In this document: piece after piece, positions 6,084 through 13,895 of the stretch | Position numbering within the stretch: position 1 is the stretch's first letter | Layout of the letters: each line of letters starts with the position of its first letter | DNA from: Treponema sp. | GTDB taxonomy: Bacteria; Spirochaetota; Spirochaetia; Treponematales; UBA12059 | Assembly (NCBI GenBank): GCA_012517645.1 | Contig: JAAYUR010000191.1 | Location: forward strand, 1 to 15,765 | DNA length: 15,765 bases | Direction of reading: 5' to 3' | Translations under genes and position numbers: made by a program | Notes under the pieces: model-generated | Told to the model about the DNA's origin: nothing | Seen by the model: only the letters and a program-made list of their open reading frames with translations | Database searches by the model: none

Positions 6084-7916
6084 CTAGATGATCCGCTTCA
6101 CCAAGCGGTAGAGCTCGTCCTTTCCGAAGCGAAGGCGCACGGGTCGGCCGTGGGGGCAGCGCGGCTCCGGGAGCTCCCGGGCCCGGGCGATGAGATCCAC
6201 CGCGGCGGCCCGGTCCAGCTCATCCCCGTCCTTGACGGCCGCCCGGCAGGCTGTCACCGCGCGGGCCTCCCGCAGTAGGGTGTCCGGCGACGGCCGGGAC
6301 CTCAGGAGTTCCAGGACCGCCGAGGCGTCCCCGCTTCCCAGCCCGGCGGGAAGACCCGTGACAAACCAATCCGAGCCCGAGCGTTCCAGGATATAGCCCG
6401 CCTCTCTCAGGGTCTCCGAGGAGGCCGAGAGCCAGGCTTCCTCCGCGTCCGATTCCGGTTCCAGGACCAGGGGCACCAAAAGGTCCTGCACCGCCGGGGG
6501 CTCGGCCTGCAGGCGGTCAAAGATCAGCCGCTCGTGGGCCGCGTGCTGATCCAATAGCCAGAGGGCGCCGTCCTCCTCGTAGACCAGGAAGACCCCCAGG
6601 GCGGCCCCCAGGTAGCGGAAACCCGGCCCCGCCGCGGAGGCGCCGGTTTGTCCCTCTCCGGGCACCTCGGCTGGAAAAGATCCCGAGGCCGGCACCGGGT
6701 CATGGGGGCGATTCCGCGCTTCCGCGGCCAGGCCGGCGATGCGGTCCCAAGAGGAGCGCTCGTCCCGGGCCTCGGAAGGGCCGGCAAGATACCCTGCGGT
6801 CGAGCCCGAAGGCTCCTCGCGGCGGACGGGTTCGGGACCTGCCCCCGCTCGACCCTCCTCCCGTACCTCCCAGAGGCTCCGCTCCGAAGCGGCCTTCCGG
6901 TCGCGATGCCCGGCCAGGCGGATCCGGTCGGACAGTGCGTCCTGGATGGAGCGCACCAAGGCCCGACGAACCGGTTCGATCTCCCGGAACCGGACCTCCC
7001 GTTTGGCGGGGTGGATATTGAAGTCCACCAGGGCCGGATCGATGTCGAGGAAGAGGAAGGCGAAGGGGTGCTGGCCTCCCGGAAGGACCGGGGAAAAGGC
7101 CCAGTCCAGGGCCTGGAGGAGGGAATACTCCGCCACCCGGCGGCCGTTCACGAAGACCTGGGAGTGCCGACGGTCCGTACGGGCCAAGGCCGGGTCCCCG
7201 ATCACAACCCGTCCCTGGAAGCCCGGACCCGATAGGGCTATTTCGGATACGAGCCCCCCGGGGGCGTCGGGGGCGTAGACCGAGGCGACCCGCTCCGCAG
7301 GCGCCGCGGGCGGCAGGAAGAGGGACAGAGCTCGCTCCGTGAAGAGGCGGAAAGCCACGGTAGGGAAGGGCAGGGCCTTGTCCACCAGGGCCTGCCGGCA
7401 GAGGGCGGACTCGCTGGCCGGGCGCTTCAGGAAGCGTTTCCGGGCGGGGTAGGAATCGAAAAGCCCCTGGACCCGTACCGTGGTGCCGGTTTTCCCGGGG
7501 GCGGGTTCCACGGTGGCGGGGCTGCCCGGAAAGGAGGTCAGGCGGTGGGCGGCTCCGTCCCGTTCGGCGCTCAGTATCGACAGGCGCGCCACCGCCGCGA
7601 CCGAGGCCAGGGCTTCCCCCCGGAAACCCAGGGTCCGGGCGGTCAACAGGTCATCCAGTTCCGCGATCTTGCTGGTCGCGTGGGGCAATACCGACAGGGC
7701 CAGGTCCTCGGGGCCCATCCCTCGGCCGTCGTCGGTGACCCGAAGGGAGACGATCCCCCCTCCCTCAAGCTCCGCCTCGACCGTCGAGGCTCCCGCGTCC
7801 AGGGCGTTGTCCAGTAGCTCCCGGAGCACCGAGGCGGGGCGCTCGATAACCTCCCCCGCGGCGATGCGCTTGGCCGTGTCCGGGGGGAGGATGCGGATCC
7901 GGGGGGAACTGTCCAT
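6084..7916 (-). CDS. mutL: DNA mismatch repair protein MutL
   Basis: A 610-residue protein of usual MutL length. The N-terminal GHKL ATPase has ELLDNALDAGA (residues 33-43), TDDGRGMG (61-68), HATSKI (79-84) and GFRGEAL (97-103). The second domain has VFVNGRRV and FNIHPAKREVRF (299-310). A charged, low-complexity linker (about 330-430) leads to the dimerisation domain. Endonuclease-type motifs are present there: DQHAAHE (456-462), ACRAAVKDGDEL (556-567) and CPHGRP (587-592). This suggests a nicking MutL of the kind found in bacteria without MutH. The last acidic residue of the DQHA(x)2E(x)4E motif is Asp467 in place of Glu. MutL couples mismatch recognition by MutS to strand nicking; no mutS is in the window. 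The start at 7916 fits the usual IRILP beginning; an ATG 12 codons upstream is less likely. No ribosome binding site precedes it. Confidence 0.96.
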   Translation of the reverse strand: MDSSPRIRILPPDTAKRIAAGEVIERPASVLRELLDNALDAGASTVEAELEGGGIVSLRVTDDGRGMGPEDLALSVLPHATSKIAELDDLLTARTLGFRGEALASVAAVARLSILSAERDGAAHRLTSFPGSPATVEPAPGKTGTTVRVQGLFDSYPARKRFLKRPASESALCRQALVDKALPFPTVAFRLFTERALSLFLPPAAPAERVASVYAPDAPGGLVSEIALSGPGFQGRVVIGDPALARTDRRHSQVFVNGRRVAEYSLLQALDWAFSPVLPGGQHPFAFLFLDIDPALVDFNIHPAKREVRFREIEPVRRALVRSIQDALSDRIRLAGHRDRKAASERSLWEVREEGRAGAGPEPVRREEPSGSTAGYLAGPSEARDERSSWDRIAGLAAEARNRPHDPVPASGSFPAEVPGEGQTGASAAGPGFRYLGAALGVFLVYEEDGALWLLDQHAAHERLIFDRLQAEPPAVQDLLVPLVLEPESDAEEAWLSASSETLREAGYILERSGSDWFVTGLPAGLGSGDASAVLELLRSRPSPDTLLREARAVTACRAAVKDGDELDRAAAVDLIARARELPEPRCPHGRPVRLRFGKDELYRLVKRII

Positions 7917-7922
7917 GGAAAG

Positions 7923-7952
7923 GTTATACCGTTTCCGGAGCCGCGGCCGCAA
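7923..7952 (-). promoter_or_regulatory. Candidate mutL promoter giving a leaderless transcript
   Basis: On the minus strand TATAAC (7928-7923) is a good -10. It ends 6 bases before the mutL ATG, so transcription would start at or next to the A of the start codon. A weak -35, TTGCGG (7952-7947), sits 18 bases upstream. The absence of any purine-rich ribosome binding site before the ATG agrees with a leaderless mRNA. Confidence 0.4.
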
Positions 7953-7985
7953 TGCCCGGGTTTGCCGGATAGATCCGACAGGACA

Positions 7986-8078
7986 GGATGAAGAAAGATG
8001 AACAAGATGAGTTTTTTAGCCATACTCTATTTCTCGGTACGAAATAATCATGTTCATCTTGTCTTATCTTGTTAATCC
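7986..8078. repeat. Intergenic element with 25-base imperfect inverted repeats
   Basis: The arms 7986-8010 and 8054-8078 are equal in length and match at 17 of 25 positions in inverted orientation. Conserved ends are GGAT-AA-AA on the outside and ACAAGATGA on the inside. Repeats of the style GGATTAACAAGAT recur between genes in various bacterial genomes, so this may be a mobile or formerly mobile intergenic repeat. It sits in the 249-base gap between mutL and the outer-membrane operon, which otherwise holds only the mutL promoter candidate and the operon's terminator. Confidence 0.55.
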
Positions 8079-8091
8079 TTTTGGAATTATT

Positions 8092-8119
8092 AAAAAAAGG
8101 CCGCCCGGAGGCGGCCTTT
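8092..8119 (-). terminator. Rho-independent terminator of the outer-membrane operon
   Basis: On the minus strand AAAGGCCGCC (8119-8110), loop TCCG and GGCGGCCTTT (8105-8096) make a perfect 10-bp stem that runs into seven T residues (8098-8092). It lies 46 bases after the stop of the FecR-barrel gene. The run of A's on the other side makes it less suited to plus-strand termination. Confidence 0.93.
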
Positions 8120-8165
8120 CGCGGCATGCATTGGACGGGCGACCTGGGCGGCCGCCCGGGTTCGA

Positions 8166-10328
8166 TCAGAAGTGCAGCCTCGTCTCCAGGGTGATCACCG
8201 GGACCATCTCGGGGATGCCCGCCGAGGCGTAGACGATATTCCCGTTGCCGTCCCGCCGGGCGGAGGTGCTGAACACGAAGGCCAGGTCCAGGTTCGGGGT
8301 CTTGGGCACCGGCACGACGATCTCGCCCTTGAGGGTGGTATTCGCGTCCAGGATGGAGAAGTCGTTGTCGAAGAAGAGGTCCTTGGCCAGGCCCCGTTTC
8401 TCGTAGGCCACGGATCCGTATACGTCCACGATCGGAATGAGACCCTTCTTGATGACCAGCTGGGCGACGAAGTAATCCTCGTTGGCGATCTGGGAGGCCA
8501 GGCTGGCCGCGTCCGGGGACCAGGGCCAGAAGTACCCCATCTTGAAGGTGAGCTTCTCCCGCAGGAAGCTGAAGCCGCCCTCTCCGTACACGCCCATCAC
8601 GTTGGGGGTCGCGTCGTAATCTCCGGGATTGAGAAGATAATTCGCGTACTCCTCGGCGTAGGTACCCTTGACGCGCTCGTAGGCGGAGTCGAAGAAGGCC
8701 GGCCGGAAGGCTCCGGTGAAGTACCGGAACTCAAGACGCCAGTCGATGATGGCTACGTTCCCGATGAAGCCCGTGGCGGCGCCCCAGTTCTTGAGTTGGT
8801 TGTCCGACCAGAGGAGCTCGGTCTTGAGGCCCGGATCCACGGTGGTGGATCCATCGGTGAAGCTGTCCCGGATGTAGGGAACCGTGGCTGCGCCCTCGGC
8901 GAACCAGCGGATCCCCAGGAGGGCGTTGCGCCGGATGATGGGCAGGTCCATGTCCACTCCCAGGCCCAGGAAGATCGGGTCGCCGACGCCGGACGGCGCC
9001 GCGAGCTCCCGGGCGGGGAAGAAGTCCGCCACCGCCTGGGCGCCCAGGGAGAAGGGGAAGTCCTTGACGGGGAAGAAGAAGAGCCGGGCGCCCACCACGG
9101 AGGGGTCCGCCAGGTCGTTCGTCACCACCTCGAAGCCGGTCTTCTCGCCGGTGACGCCCATGTTGAGCCCGATCCGGCGGACCGCCGGGAAGTCCTGGTC
9201 GTTGGCGTAGTTCCGCATGAGGAGGCCGTGCCCCAGGGTCATGGTGTTGAGGTTGCCCACCTTGAGGTAGAAGGGATCCTCCAGCTGGCGGCCGTACTCC
9301 AGGAAGCGGATCTTGAGGGCCAGGTCCTGGGCCGCGTCCAGGGCGGCTCCGGCGGGATCGCTCCTCCATCCGACGTCGGTGCCGAAGGACCACTCGTCGT
9401 TGCCCCGGGGCCGATACCAGTCGCCGGGGTCGAAGAGGTTGGACTGGTAGATGACGGGCAGGTAGAGCCCCATCTTGAGCTTGCCGACCTTGATGATGGG
9501 CTGGATGACCGCCTTGGCGTAGGTGGTCTGGTCGATGGTCACCGATCCGAGCTCGAAGCCCAGGGCCTCCTTGAGCCACTTCACGAAGGGGCTGTCCTCG
9601 GCGGGCTCCTTCTTCTCTACGGCTTTCTCTTGATCCTCACCCTTCGTATCCCCGCCGGCGTCCGCGAGGTCCTGTCCGGGCACGGACTTGAGCTTGTCCG
9701 GCTCGATCTCGACGTCCCCGTACTCCGCCGCGAACTGCTCCGGCGTATAGGCCAGGGCCTGGAAGGCGGACCCGAAGAGGTCCGCGAACTGCCCCGCCCC
9801 GACCAGGATGGATTCCAGGACGGCTCCGTCCGCGGCCAGGCGGCCGAACTGGACGGCCCCCTTGGCCACCAGGAGGAGGTTCTTTTTCCCCTCCTCCACG
9901 GCGAAGGTGAAGTCCGTGCCCCGCACGCCCGCCACCGTGGAGGTGGACCGGATCTCGTAGCTCCCGCCCTTGGCGGCAACGGTCCGGACCTTGCCGCCCA
10001 GGAGGGCGAACTGGTTGGTCTGGCTGGGCGCCGCCGCGACGGTGTCCACCCTGAAGTTCGTGCCCTTGGCAAGCTTCACGAGGGTGCCGTTGGGCTTGAG
10101 GCGGAGCTCCGCGGTGGTGGTCGGTCCGGTCCTGACCAGGGATCCGACCGGGATGGCGTCGTCCTCGGCGATCCCCGAGGGGTAGGCCAGGGTGGTCCCG
10201 TTCGGGGTCTGGACGGTAAGCTCCGAGCCGGAAACGAACTCCAGGATCATGGAGGGCCCGCCCTGGGCGAAGAGCAGGGCCGGGAAAAGGACGGCGATCA
10301 GTATTGCCAGCAACTTGCGCGATTTCAT
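8166..10328 (-). CDS. FecR-like domain fused to outer-membrane beta-barrel
   Basis: A 720-residue protein. Residues 1-21 are a signal peptide ending LFA before QGG. Residues about 30-165 match the FecR domain pattern: GSLVRTGPTTTAELRLKPNG (62-81), LLGGKVRT (109-116) and STVAGVRGTDFTF (130-142). An acidic, Lys-rich linker (about 205-248) follows. The remaining 470 residues alternate polar and hydrophobic positions with many aromatics, and the chain ends TRLHF; a final Phe is the usual outer-membrane insertion signal. The segment DPFYLKVGNLNTMTLGHGLL (351-370) is paralogous to the upstream gene's barrel. The protein should sit in the outer membrane with the FecR-like domain in the periplasm. 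Classical FecR is an inner-membrane regulator of an ECF sigma factor; no sigma factor is nearby, so a binding role (ligand or cell wall) is as likely. Its SD, AAGGGGG, overlaps the upstream TAA, and the gap is 10 bases, so it is in an operon. Confidence 0.85.
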   Translation of the reverse strand: MKSRKLLAILIAVLFPALLFAQGGPSMILEFVSGSELTVQTPNGTTLAYPSGIAEDDAIPVGSLVRTGPTTTAELRLKPNGTLVKLAKGTNFRVDTVAAAPSQTNQFALLGGKVRTVAAKGGSYEIRSTSTVAGVRGTDFTFAVEEGKKNLLLVAKGAVQFGRLAADGAVLESILVGAGQFADLFGSAFQALAYTPEQFAAEYGDVEIEPDKLKSVPGQDLADAGGDTKGEDQEKAVEKKEPAEDSPFVKWLKEALGFELGSVTIDQTTYAKAVIQPIIKVGKLKMGLYLPVIYQSNLFDPGDWYRPRGNDEWSFGTDVGWRSDPAGAALDAAQDLALKIRFLEYGRQLEDPFYLKVGNLNTMTLGHGLLMRNYANDQDFPAVRRIGLNMGVTGEKTGFEVVTNDLADPSVVGARLFFFPVKDFPFSLGAQAVADFFPARELAAPSGVGDPIFLGLGVDMDLPIIRRNALLGIRWFAEGAATVPYIRDSFTDGSTTVDPGLKTELLWSDNQLKNWGAATGFIGNVAIIDWRLEFRYFTGAFRPAFFDSAYERVKGTYAEEYANYLLNPGDYDATPNVMGVYGEGGFSFLREKLTFKMGYFWPWSPDAASLASQIANEDYFVAQLVIKKGLIPIVDVYGSVAYEKRGLAKDLFFDNDFSILDANTTLKGEIVVPVPKTPNLDLAFVFSTSARRDGNGNIVYASAGIPEMVPVITLETRLHF

Positions 10329-10338
10329 GGCGTCCCCC

Positions 10339-11682
10339 TTAGAACTTGATCGAGCTCTGGAGGCTCGAGGTGACGGTGTATCCCCCGGCTCCGTCGTATT
10401 TCAGGTTATACAGTAGCGACAGGACCGCCGCCCCGGTGCGGTAGTTGATCTGGGCGGTGATGACCGCGTCCTCGGGGGTCACCAGGTCCTCGAAGAAGGT
10501 TCCGGTCTTGCCCAGGAAGTACTTCTCGTAGATCGCGTCGAAGGAGAAGCCCCCGACGATGCCCTCCCCCAGGGTGGCCACGGCCCGAAGGTGCGGGTAG
10601 TCCGCGGGGTTGTCGGTCGCGGAGGCGGGCTTGGCGGCGAAGGGGCCGTCCAGGGAGGTTTTGAAGGCGATCTTGTCCTCCAGGACCGAGAAGCCCAGGG
10701 AGGCGAACCACCCGGTGAAAGTGTCCCCCGCGGGGGCGACGGCCATCAGGTCGTGCTTGGCCGCCCGGTAGAGGTCGTAGTTGGCGTCGAAGTAGACCGG
10801 GATGAAACCGGGGCCCAGGACCCGGAGCTGGGCCCCGTAGGTGATGAACCGGAAAAGCCGCCCGCCCGCCCCGATCATGGAGCCCCAGCGCCCCTCGGGC
10901 TGGAGCACGAAGTCCGAGAAGGCCGCTAGGGGGAAGATCTTCCCCCCGAGGATCGGGATGAACACGTCCAACCCGTACATCGACACGGTTTCCAGGGGCT
11001 GGACCACGGGATTGTACATATCCGCCTGGAAGTCCGCGGCCGCGGTCAATCCCACCTGCATGTTCTCCATGATGGGGATCCCCGTCCCGTACAGGGGCCG
11101 GGCGAAGAGCCGGGCGCCCACCACGTCGAAGCGGGCCAGGTTCCCGGTCATCAACTGGGCCCCGACCCAGGGGAACTGGAAGAGGGATCCGTCGATGTCC
11201 AGGGCGAGTCCGAAGAGCCTCTGCTCCGGCAGGAAGCGGGTGTTGGCGTAGTCTCCCACGATGAAGCCGTCCCCCAGGGTCAGGTCCTGGATGGAGCCGA
11301 GCTTGACATAGAGGGGGTCGCCCCGCTGGCCGTACCGGACGTACATGAACTTGGGAAGGTAGACGTCCAGGAAGGTCTTCCCGTTGTTTTCATAATCCGG
11401 GATCCAGTCCCCGCCGTAGATCGCGTCCTCCCCGGGTGCGGGGGAGAGCTTGAACCGCAGGGTTATGTCCAGACCGATTCCGACCTTTCCGAAGGAGAGG
11501 TCCGGCTGGAAGCCCAGGCGGGTCCAGCTGGAAAAGCCCCCGAGGCCGTCGGGAAGAACATCGGTGCCCAGGTTGATGCCCGCCTGGAACTTGAACCCGG
11601 AGCCGGAATCCCCGGCGTCCTGGGCGAAGGCGGAGAAGGAAAGCAACAATAGGATCGTCGCTACGGCGATCGGCTTGCGCAT
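10339..11682 (-). CDS. Outer-membrane beta-barrel (porin-like) protein
   Basis: A 447-residue exported protein. Residues 1-20 are a signal peptide (LLLLSFSAFA before QDAG). The mature part is rich in Gly, aromatics and alternating strands typical of outer-membrane barrels, and the chain ends SSIKF with the usual terminal Phe. Residues 122-195 (DPLYVKLGSIQDLTLGDGF, then NLARFDVVGARLFARP) correspond to 351-420 of the neighbouring FecR-barrel protein, so the two barrels are paralogues. No known porin motif was recognised, so the substrate is unknown. The ATG at 11682 has an ideal SD, AGGAGGT, 6 bases upstream, which favours strong expression. It is the first gene of a two-gene operon whose upstream region carries an inverted repeat over the likely -10. 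Confidence 0.82.
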   Translation of the reverse strand: MRKPIAVATILLLLSFSAFAQDAGDSGSGFKFQAGINLGTDVLPDGLGGFSSWTRLGFQPDLSFGKVGIGLDITLRFKLSPAPGEDAIYGGDWIPDYENNGKTFLDVYLPKFMYVRYGQRGDPLYVKLGSIQDLTLGDGFIVGDYANTRFLPEQRLFGLALDIDGSLFQFPWVGAQLMTGNLARFDVVGARLFARPLYGTGIPIMENMQVGLTAAADFQADMYNPVVQPLETVSMYGLDVFIPILGGKIFPLAAFSDFVLQPEGRWGSMIGAGGRLFRFITYGAQLRVLGPGFIPVYFDANYDLYRAAKHDLMAVAPAGDTFTGWFASLGFSVLEDKIAFKTSLDGPFAAKPASATDNPADYPHLRAVATLGEGIVGGFSFDAIYEKYFLGKTGTFFEDLVTPEDAVITAQINYRTGAAVLSLLYNLKYDGAGGYTVTSSLQSSIKF

Positions 11683-11765
11683 AGAATGACCTCCTGATCT
11701 GCCTGTGCCGGGACTTGTCCTCGGAACCGACCGAAGCCGCGGGTCGGGCCGGGAATGCCTGTGTC

Positions 11766-11794
11766 CCACGCTAAAGTATATCTCCGGAGCGTGG
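11766..11794 (-). promoter_or_regulatory. Promoter with overlapping inverted-repeat operator candidate
   Basis: CCACGCT (11766-11772) and AGCGTGG (11788-11794) form a perfect 7-bp inverted repeat with half-site centres 22 bases apart, two helical turns. TATACT (11780-11775, minus strand) lies between the arms and is a good -10 for the outer-membrane operon, though no clear -35 is found. A bound dimer would cover the promoter, so repression is the simplest reading. The same gap serves the divergent pyrimidine gene, for which I see no clear promoter. Confidence 0.45.
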
Positions 11795-11888
11795 AAAAAA
11801 CACCCCTCCCGGCTTGTGCCCGTCCGTTCTCCATGGTAGCTTCGGACGCGGGACGAGCGCAACCGACTCTGAGCCTCCGGAGGCATCC

Positions 11889-13427
11889 ATGAGCTTCTAC
11901 CATCGCCTGAGCGCCGCGTGGACCGAGCGGAGGACCCTCCTCTGCGTGGGGCTGGATCCCCGGCCCAAGGCCGGCCGGGAGGATCCTCGAGGCGCGGTCA
12001 GGGAAATCCTGGCCGAAAACCGTCGTCTGGTCGACGCCACCGCCGAGTTCGCCGCCTGTTATAAGCCGAATATCGCTTTCTATGAGGCCTGGGGTTCCGC
12101 AGGATGGGACGCCTTGAAGGCTACGATCGACTACATCCCCGACGGGATTCCCGTCCTCCTGGACGCCAAGAGGGGGGACATCGACTCCACGGCCCGGGCC
12201 TACGCCCGGGCGGTATTCGAGGAGCTTGGAGCGGATGCCGTGACCGTAAGCCCCTACCTGGGCAGGGACGCCGCGGATCCCTTCCTGGAGTATCCCGAGG
12301 CGGGGGTCTTCTTTCTGTGCCGTACGAGCAATCCCCGGGCAGGGATATTCCAGGATCTGAACGTGGGAGGCTCCGCATCCGGCGACGCCGTCCGCGCCGA
12401 GCAAGACAGGGCTACCGGGACCGTGAACGCCTTCGCGGAGCCCCTGTACCTCCGGGTGGCCCGGGAATGCGTGTCCTGGTCCGATCGGGCGGGGCTGGTG
12501 GTGGCGGGGAACGACACGGCCGCCCTGCGGAAGGTCCGTTCCGTGGTTCCCGATGCGTGGTTCCTGGCCCCCGGGATCGGCGCCCAGGGAGGAGACCTCC
12601 TTGAGGCATGGAGAGCGGGCGCCCGGGAGGACGGGTTGGGGGTGATCCCCGCGGTCTCCCGAGCGGTATCGGAGGCCCCGGATCCAGGCGCAGCGGCGGC
12701 CGCTCTCCGCCGAGCCTCGATAGAAGCCTGGGAACGGATCTTGGAGGAACGAGCGGGCGGACCCGGGCGGGGGATTGCGGCTCTTCGGGGGACAGAGCTC
12801 GAAGCAGGGACAGAGCTTGACCGGTTCGGCCGGACCATAAAGGAAAAGCTGCTTCGGGGCCTGGTGGAGACCGGGTGTTTCCGGGTCGGAGACTTCACCC
12901 TAAAGAGCGGAATCCGTTCTCCCTTCTATATCGACCTGCGAAGCGTCGTCTCCGACCCGGGTCTTCTAGAGACGGCGGCGGAAGCCTACGCCCTCTTGGC
13001 CCGGAACCTGTCCTACGACCGCCTGGGCGGCATCCCCGCGGCGGCCCTTCCCCTCGCCACGGCTGCGGCTTTGCGCCTGAAAAAACCCCTGGTCTGGCCC
13101 CGCATGCCCGCCAAGGAGCACGGAACGGGAAATCGGGTGGAAGGACGCTACCGGCGAGGGGACAGGATCTTCCTGCTGGACGATCTCATCACCACCGGAT
13201 CCAGCAAGCTGGAAGCCGTGGAGATCCTGCGCTGCGAGGGGCTCGAGGTTGAGGATCTCGGGGTGCTGATCGAGAGAGGAGTCCGGGGCCGCAGGGACAT
13301 GGAAGCCGCCGGCATCCGTCTCCATGCGTTCCTGCACGTCCGGGAACTGATAGCCCTCTGCGTCTCATCGGGTCTCGTCGACCCCGAGGCGGGCCGGAGG
13401 ATGGAGGAGTTTGTCGAAACGGAGTGA
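11889..13427 (+). CDS. pyrFE: Fused OMP decarboxylase / orotate phosphoribosyltransferase
   Basis: A 512-residue bifunctional enzyme for the last two steps of UMP synthesis. Residues 1-285 are type 2 orotidine-5'-phosphate decarboxylase (PyrF): LLCVGLDPRPK (17-27), CYKPNIAFYE (57-66), the catalytic LLDAKRGDIDS (90-100, with Asp92, Lys94, Asp97) and LAPGIGAQGGD (226-236). Residues about 310-512 are orotate phosphoribosyltransferase (PyrE): FTLKSGIRSPFYIDLRS (336-352), the flexible-loop RMPAKEHGTGN (405-415) and the PRPP-binding IFLLDDLITTGSS (427-439). The order decarboxylase-first is opposite to human UMP synthase. The start at 11889 follows GGAGG (11879-11883) by 5 bases. A short tandem repeat lies in the linker. 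The enzyme is cytoplasmic and stands alone, divergent from the outer-membrane operon and convergent with the Rrf2-type gene. Confidence 0.95.
   Translation: MSFYHRLSAAWTERRTLLCVGLDPRPKAGREDPRGAVREILAENRRLVDATAEFAACYKPNIAFYEAWGSAGWDALKATIDYIPDGIPVLLDAKRGDIDSTARAYARAVFEELGADAVTVSPYLGRDAADPFLEYPEAGVFFLCRTSNPRAGIFQDLNVGGSASGDAVRAEQDRATGTVNAFAEPLYLRVARECVSWSDRAGLVVAGNDTAALRKVRSVVPDAWFLAPGIGAQGGDLLEAWRAGAREDGLGVIPAVSRAVSEAPDPGAAAAALRRASIEAWERILEERAGGPGRGIAALRGTELEAGTELDRFGRTIKEKLLRGLVETGCFRVGDFTLKSGIRSPFYIDLRSVVSDPGLLETAAEAYALLARNLSYDRLGGIPAAALPLATAAALRLKKPLVWPRMPAKEHGTGNRVEGRYRRGDRIFLLDDLITTGSSKLEAVEILRCEGLEVEDLGVLIERGVRGRRDMEAAGIRLHAFLHVRELIALCVSSGLVDPEAGRRMEEFVETE
12789..12824 (+). repeat. 18-base direct repeat in the PyrF-PyrE linker
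   Basis: GGGACAGAGCT occurs at 12789-12799 and again at 12807-12817, an 18-base period. It encodes GTELEA then GTELDR at residues 301-312, exactly at the junction of the two enzyme domains. It probably arose by slippage in a linker under weak constraint. Confidence 0.7.
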
Positions 13428-13452
13428 CGAGACCCGAACCGGTGTTTGAAGG

Positions 13453-13863
13453 TCAGGCCCCTCGGACCATATCCTCCAGGGTCTGCCGGGATGTGAACGA
13501 CCGTAGATGGGTATCCAGCTTTTTCCAGATCCTCCCGGCGGCGCAGTCGTTTCTCCGGTCGCACTCCGATTCCTTGCCGCAGACGCAGGGGGCGATCCCC
13601 AAGCCCTCCCCGGAGGATTCCAGTATGGTTTCGAGGGTGATTTCCCGCAGGGGGCGGGCGAAGTAGAACCCCCCGCCGGGGCCCCGAACCGAATGGATGA
13701 CGCCGGATTTCCGAAGGCGGAAGAAGATCTGCTCCAGGAATTCCGGAGATATCTGCTCCTGCTCCGAGATCGTCTTGATGGATACGGGAGACCCGTCCTC
13801 GCTCGTCCTGGCCAGGGCCAGTACAGCCCTAAGCGCATATCGGCCCTTCGTGGTTATCCGCAT
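13453..13863 (-). CDS. Rrf2/IscR-type transcriptional regulator
   Basis: A 136-residue Rrf2-family regulator. The N-terminal winged helix is typical: MRITTKGRYALRAVLALA (1-18), VSIKTISEQEQISPEFLEQI (27-46) and SVRGPGGGFYFARP (58-71). The effector region has Cys93, Cys95, Cys101 and Cys107 in APCVCGKESECDRRNDC. The last three have the C-x5-C-x5-C spacing of the IscR [2Fe-2S] ligands. The position of the IscR His ligand is Gly110 here, so Cys93 or another residue may be the fourth ligand. This predicts an iron-sulfur or redox sensor. The ATG follows GGGAG by 7 bases and there is a good promoter of its own in the 76-base gap. No iron-sulfur assembly genes adjoin, so its targets are unknown. Confidence 0.92.
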   Translation of the reverse strand: MRITTKGRYALRAVLALARTSEDGSPVSIKTISEQEQISPEFLEQIFFRLRKSGVIHSVRGPGGGFYFARPLREITLETILESSGEGLGIAPCVCGKESECDRRNDCAAGRIWKKLDTHLRSFTSRQTLEDMVRGA

Positions 13864-13895
13864 TTTTTACTCCCGGTTAGATTTTGCTCCTGATT

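Noticed and set aside
7643..8127. Small minus-strand frames over the mutL upstream gap
   Set aside because: They cross the inverted-repeat element and the mutL start in other frames, with no domain or ribosome binding site.
8172..10349. 725-codon open frame antisense to the FecR-barrel gene
   Set aside because: It is the shadow of a GC-rich real gene. The product is a monotonous Gly/Val/Glu/Asp/His-rich chain without domains, and the sense gene has a signal peptide, FecR motif, SD and terminator.
13428..13452. Terminator between pyrFE and the Rrf2-type gene
   Set aside because: The 25-base gap has no stem with a T-run on either strand.
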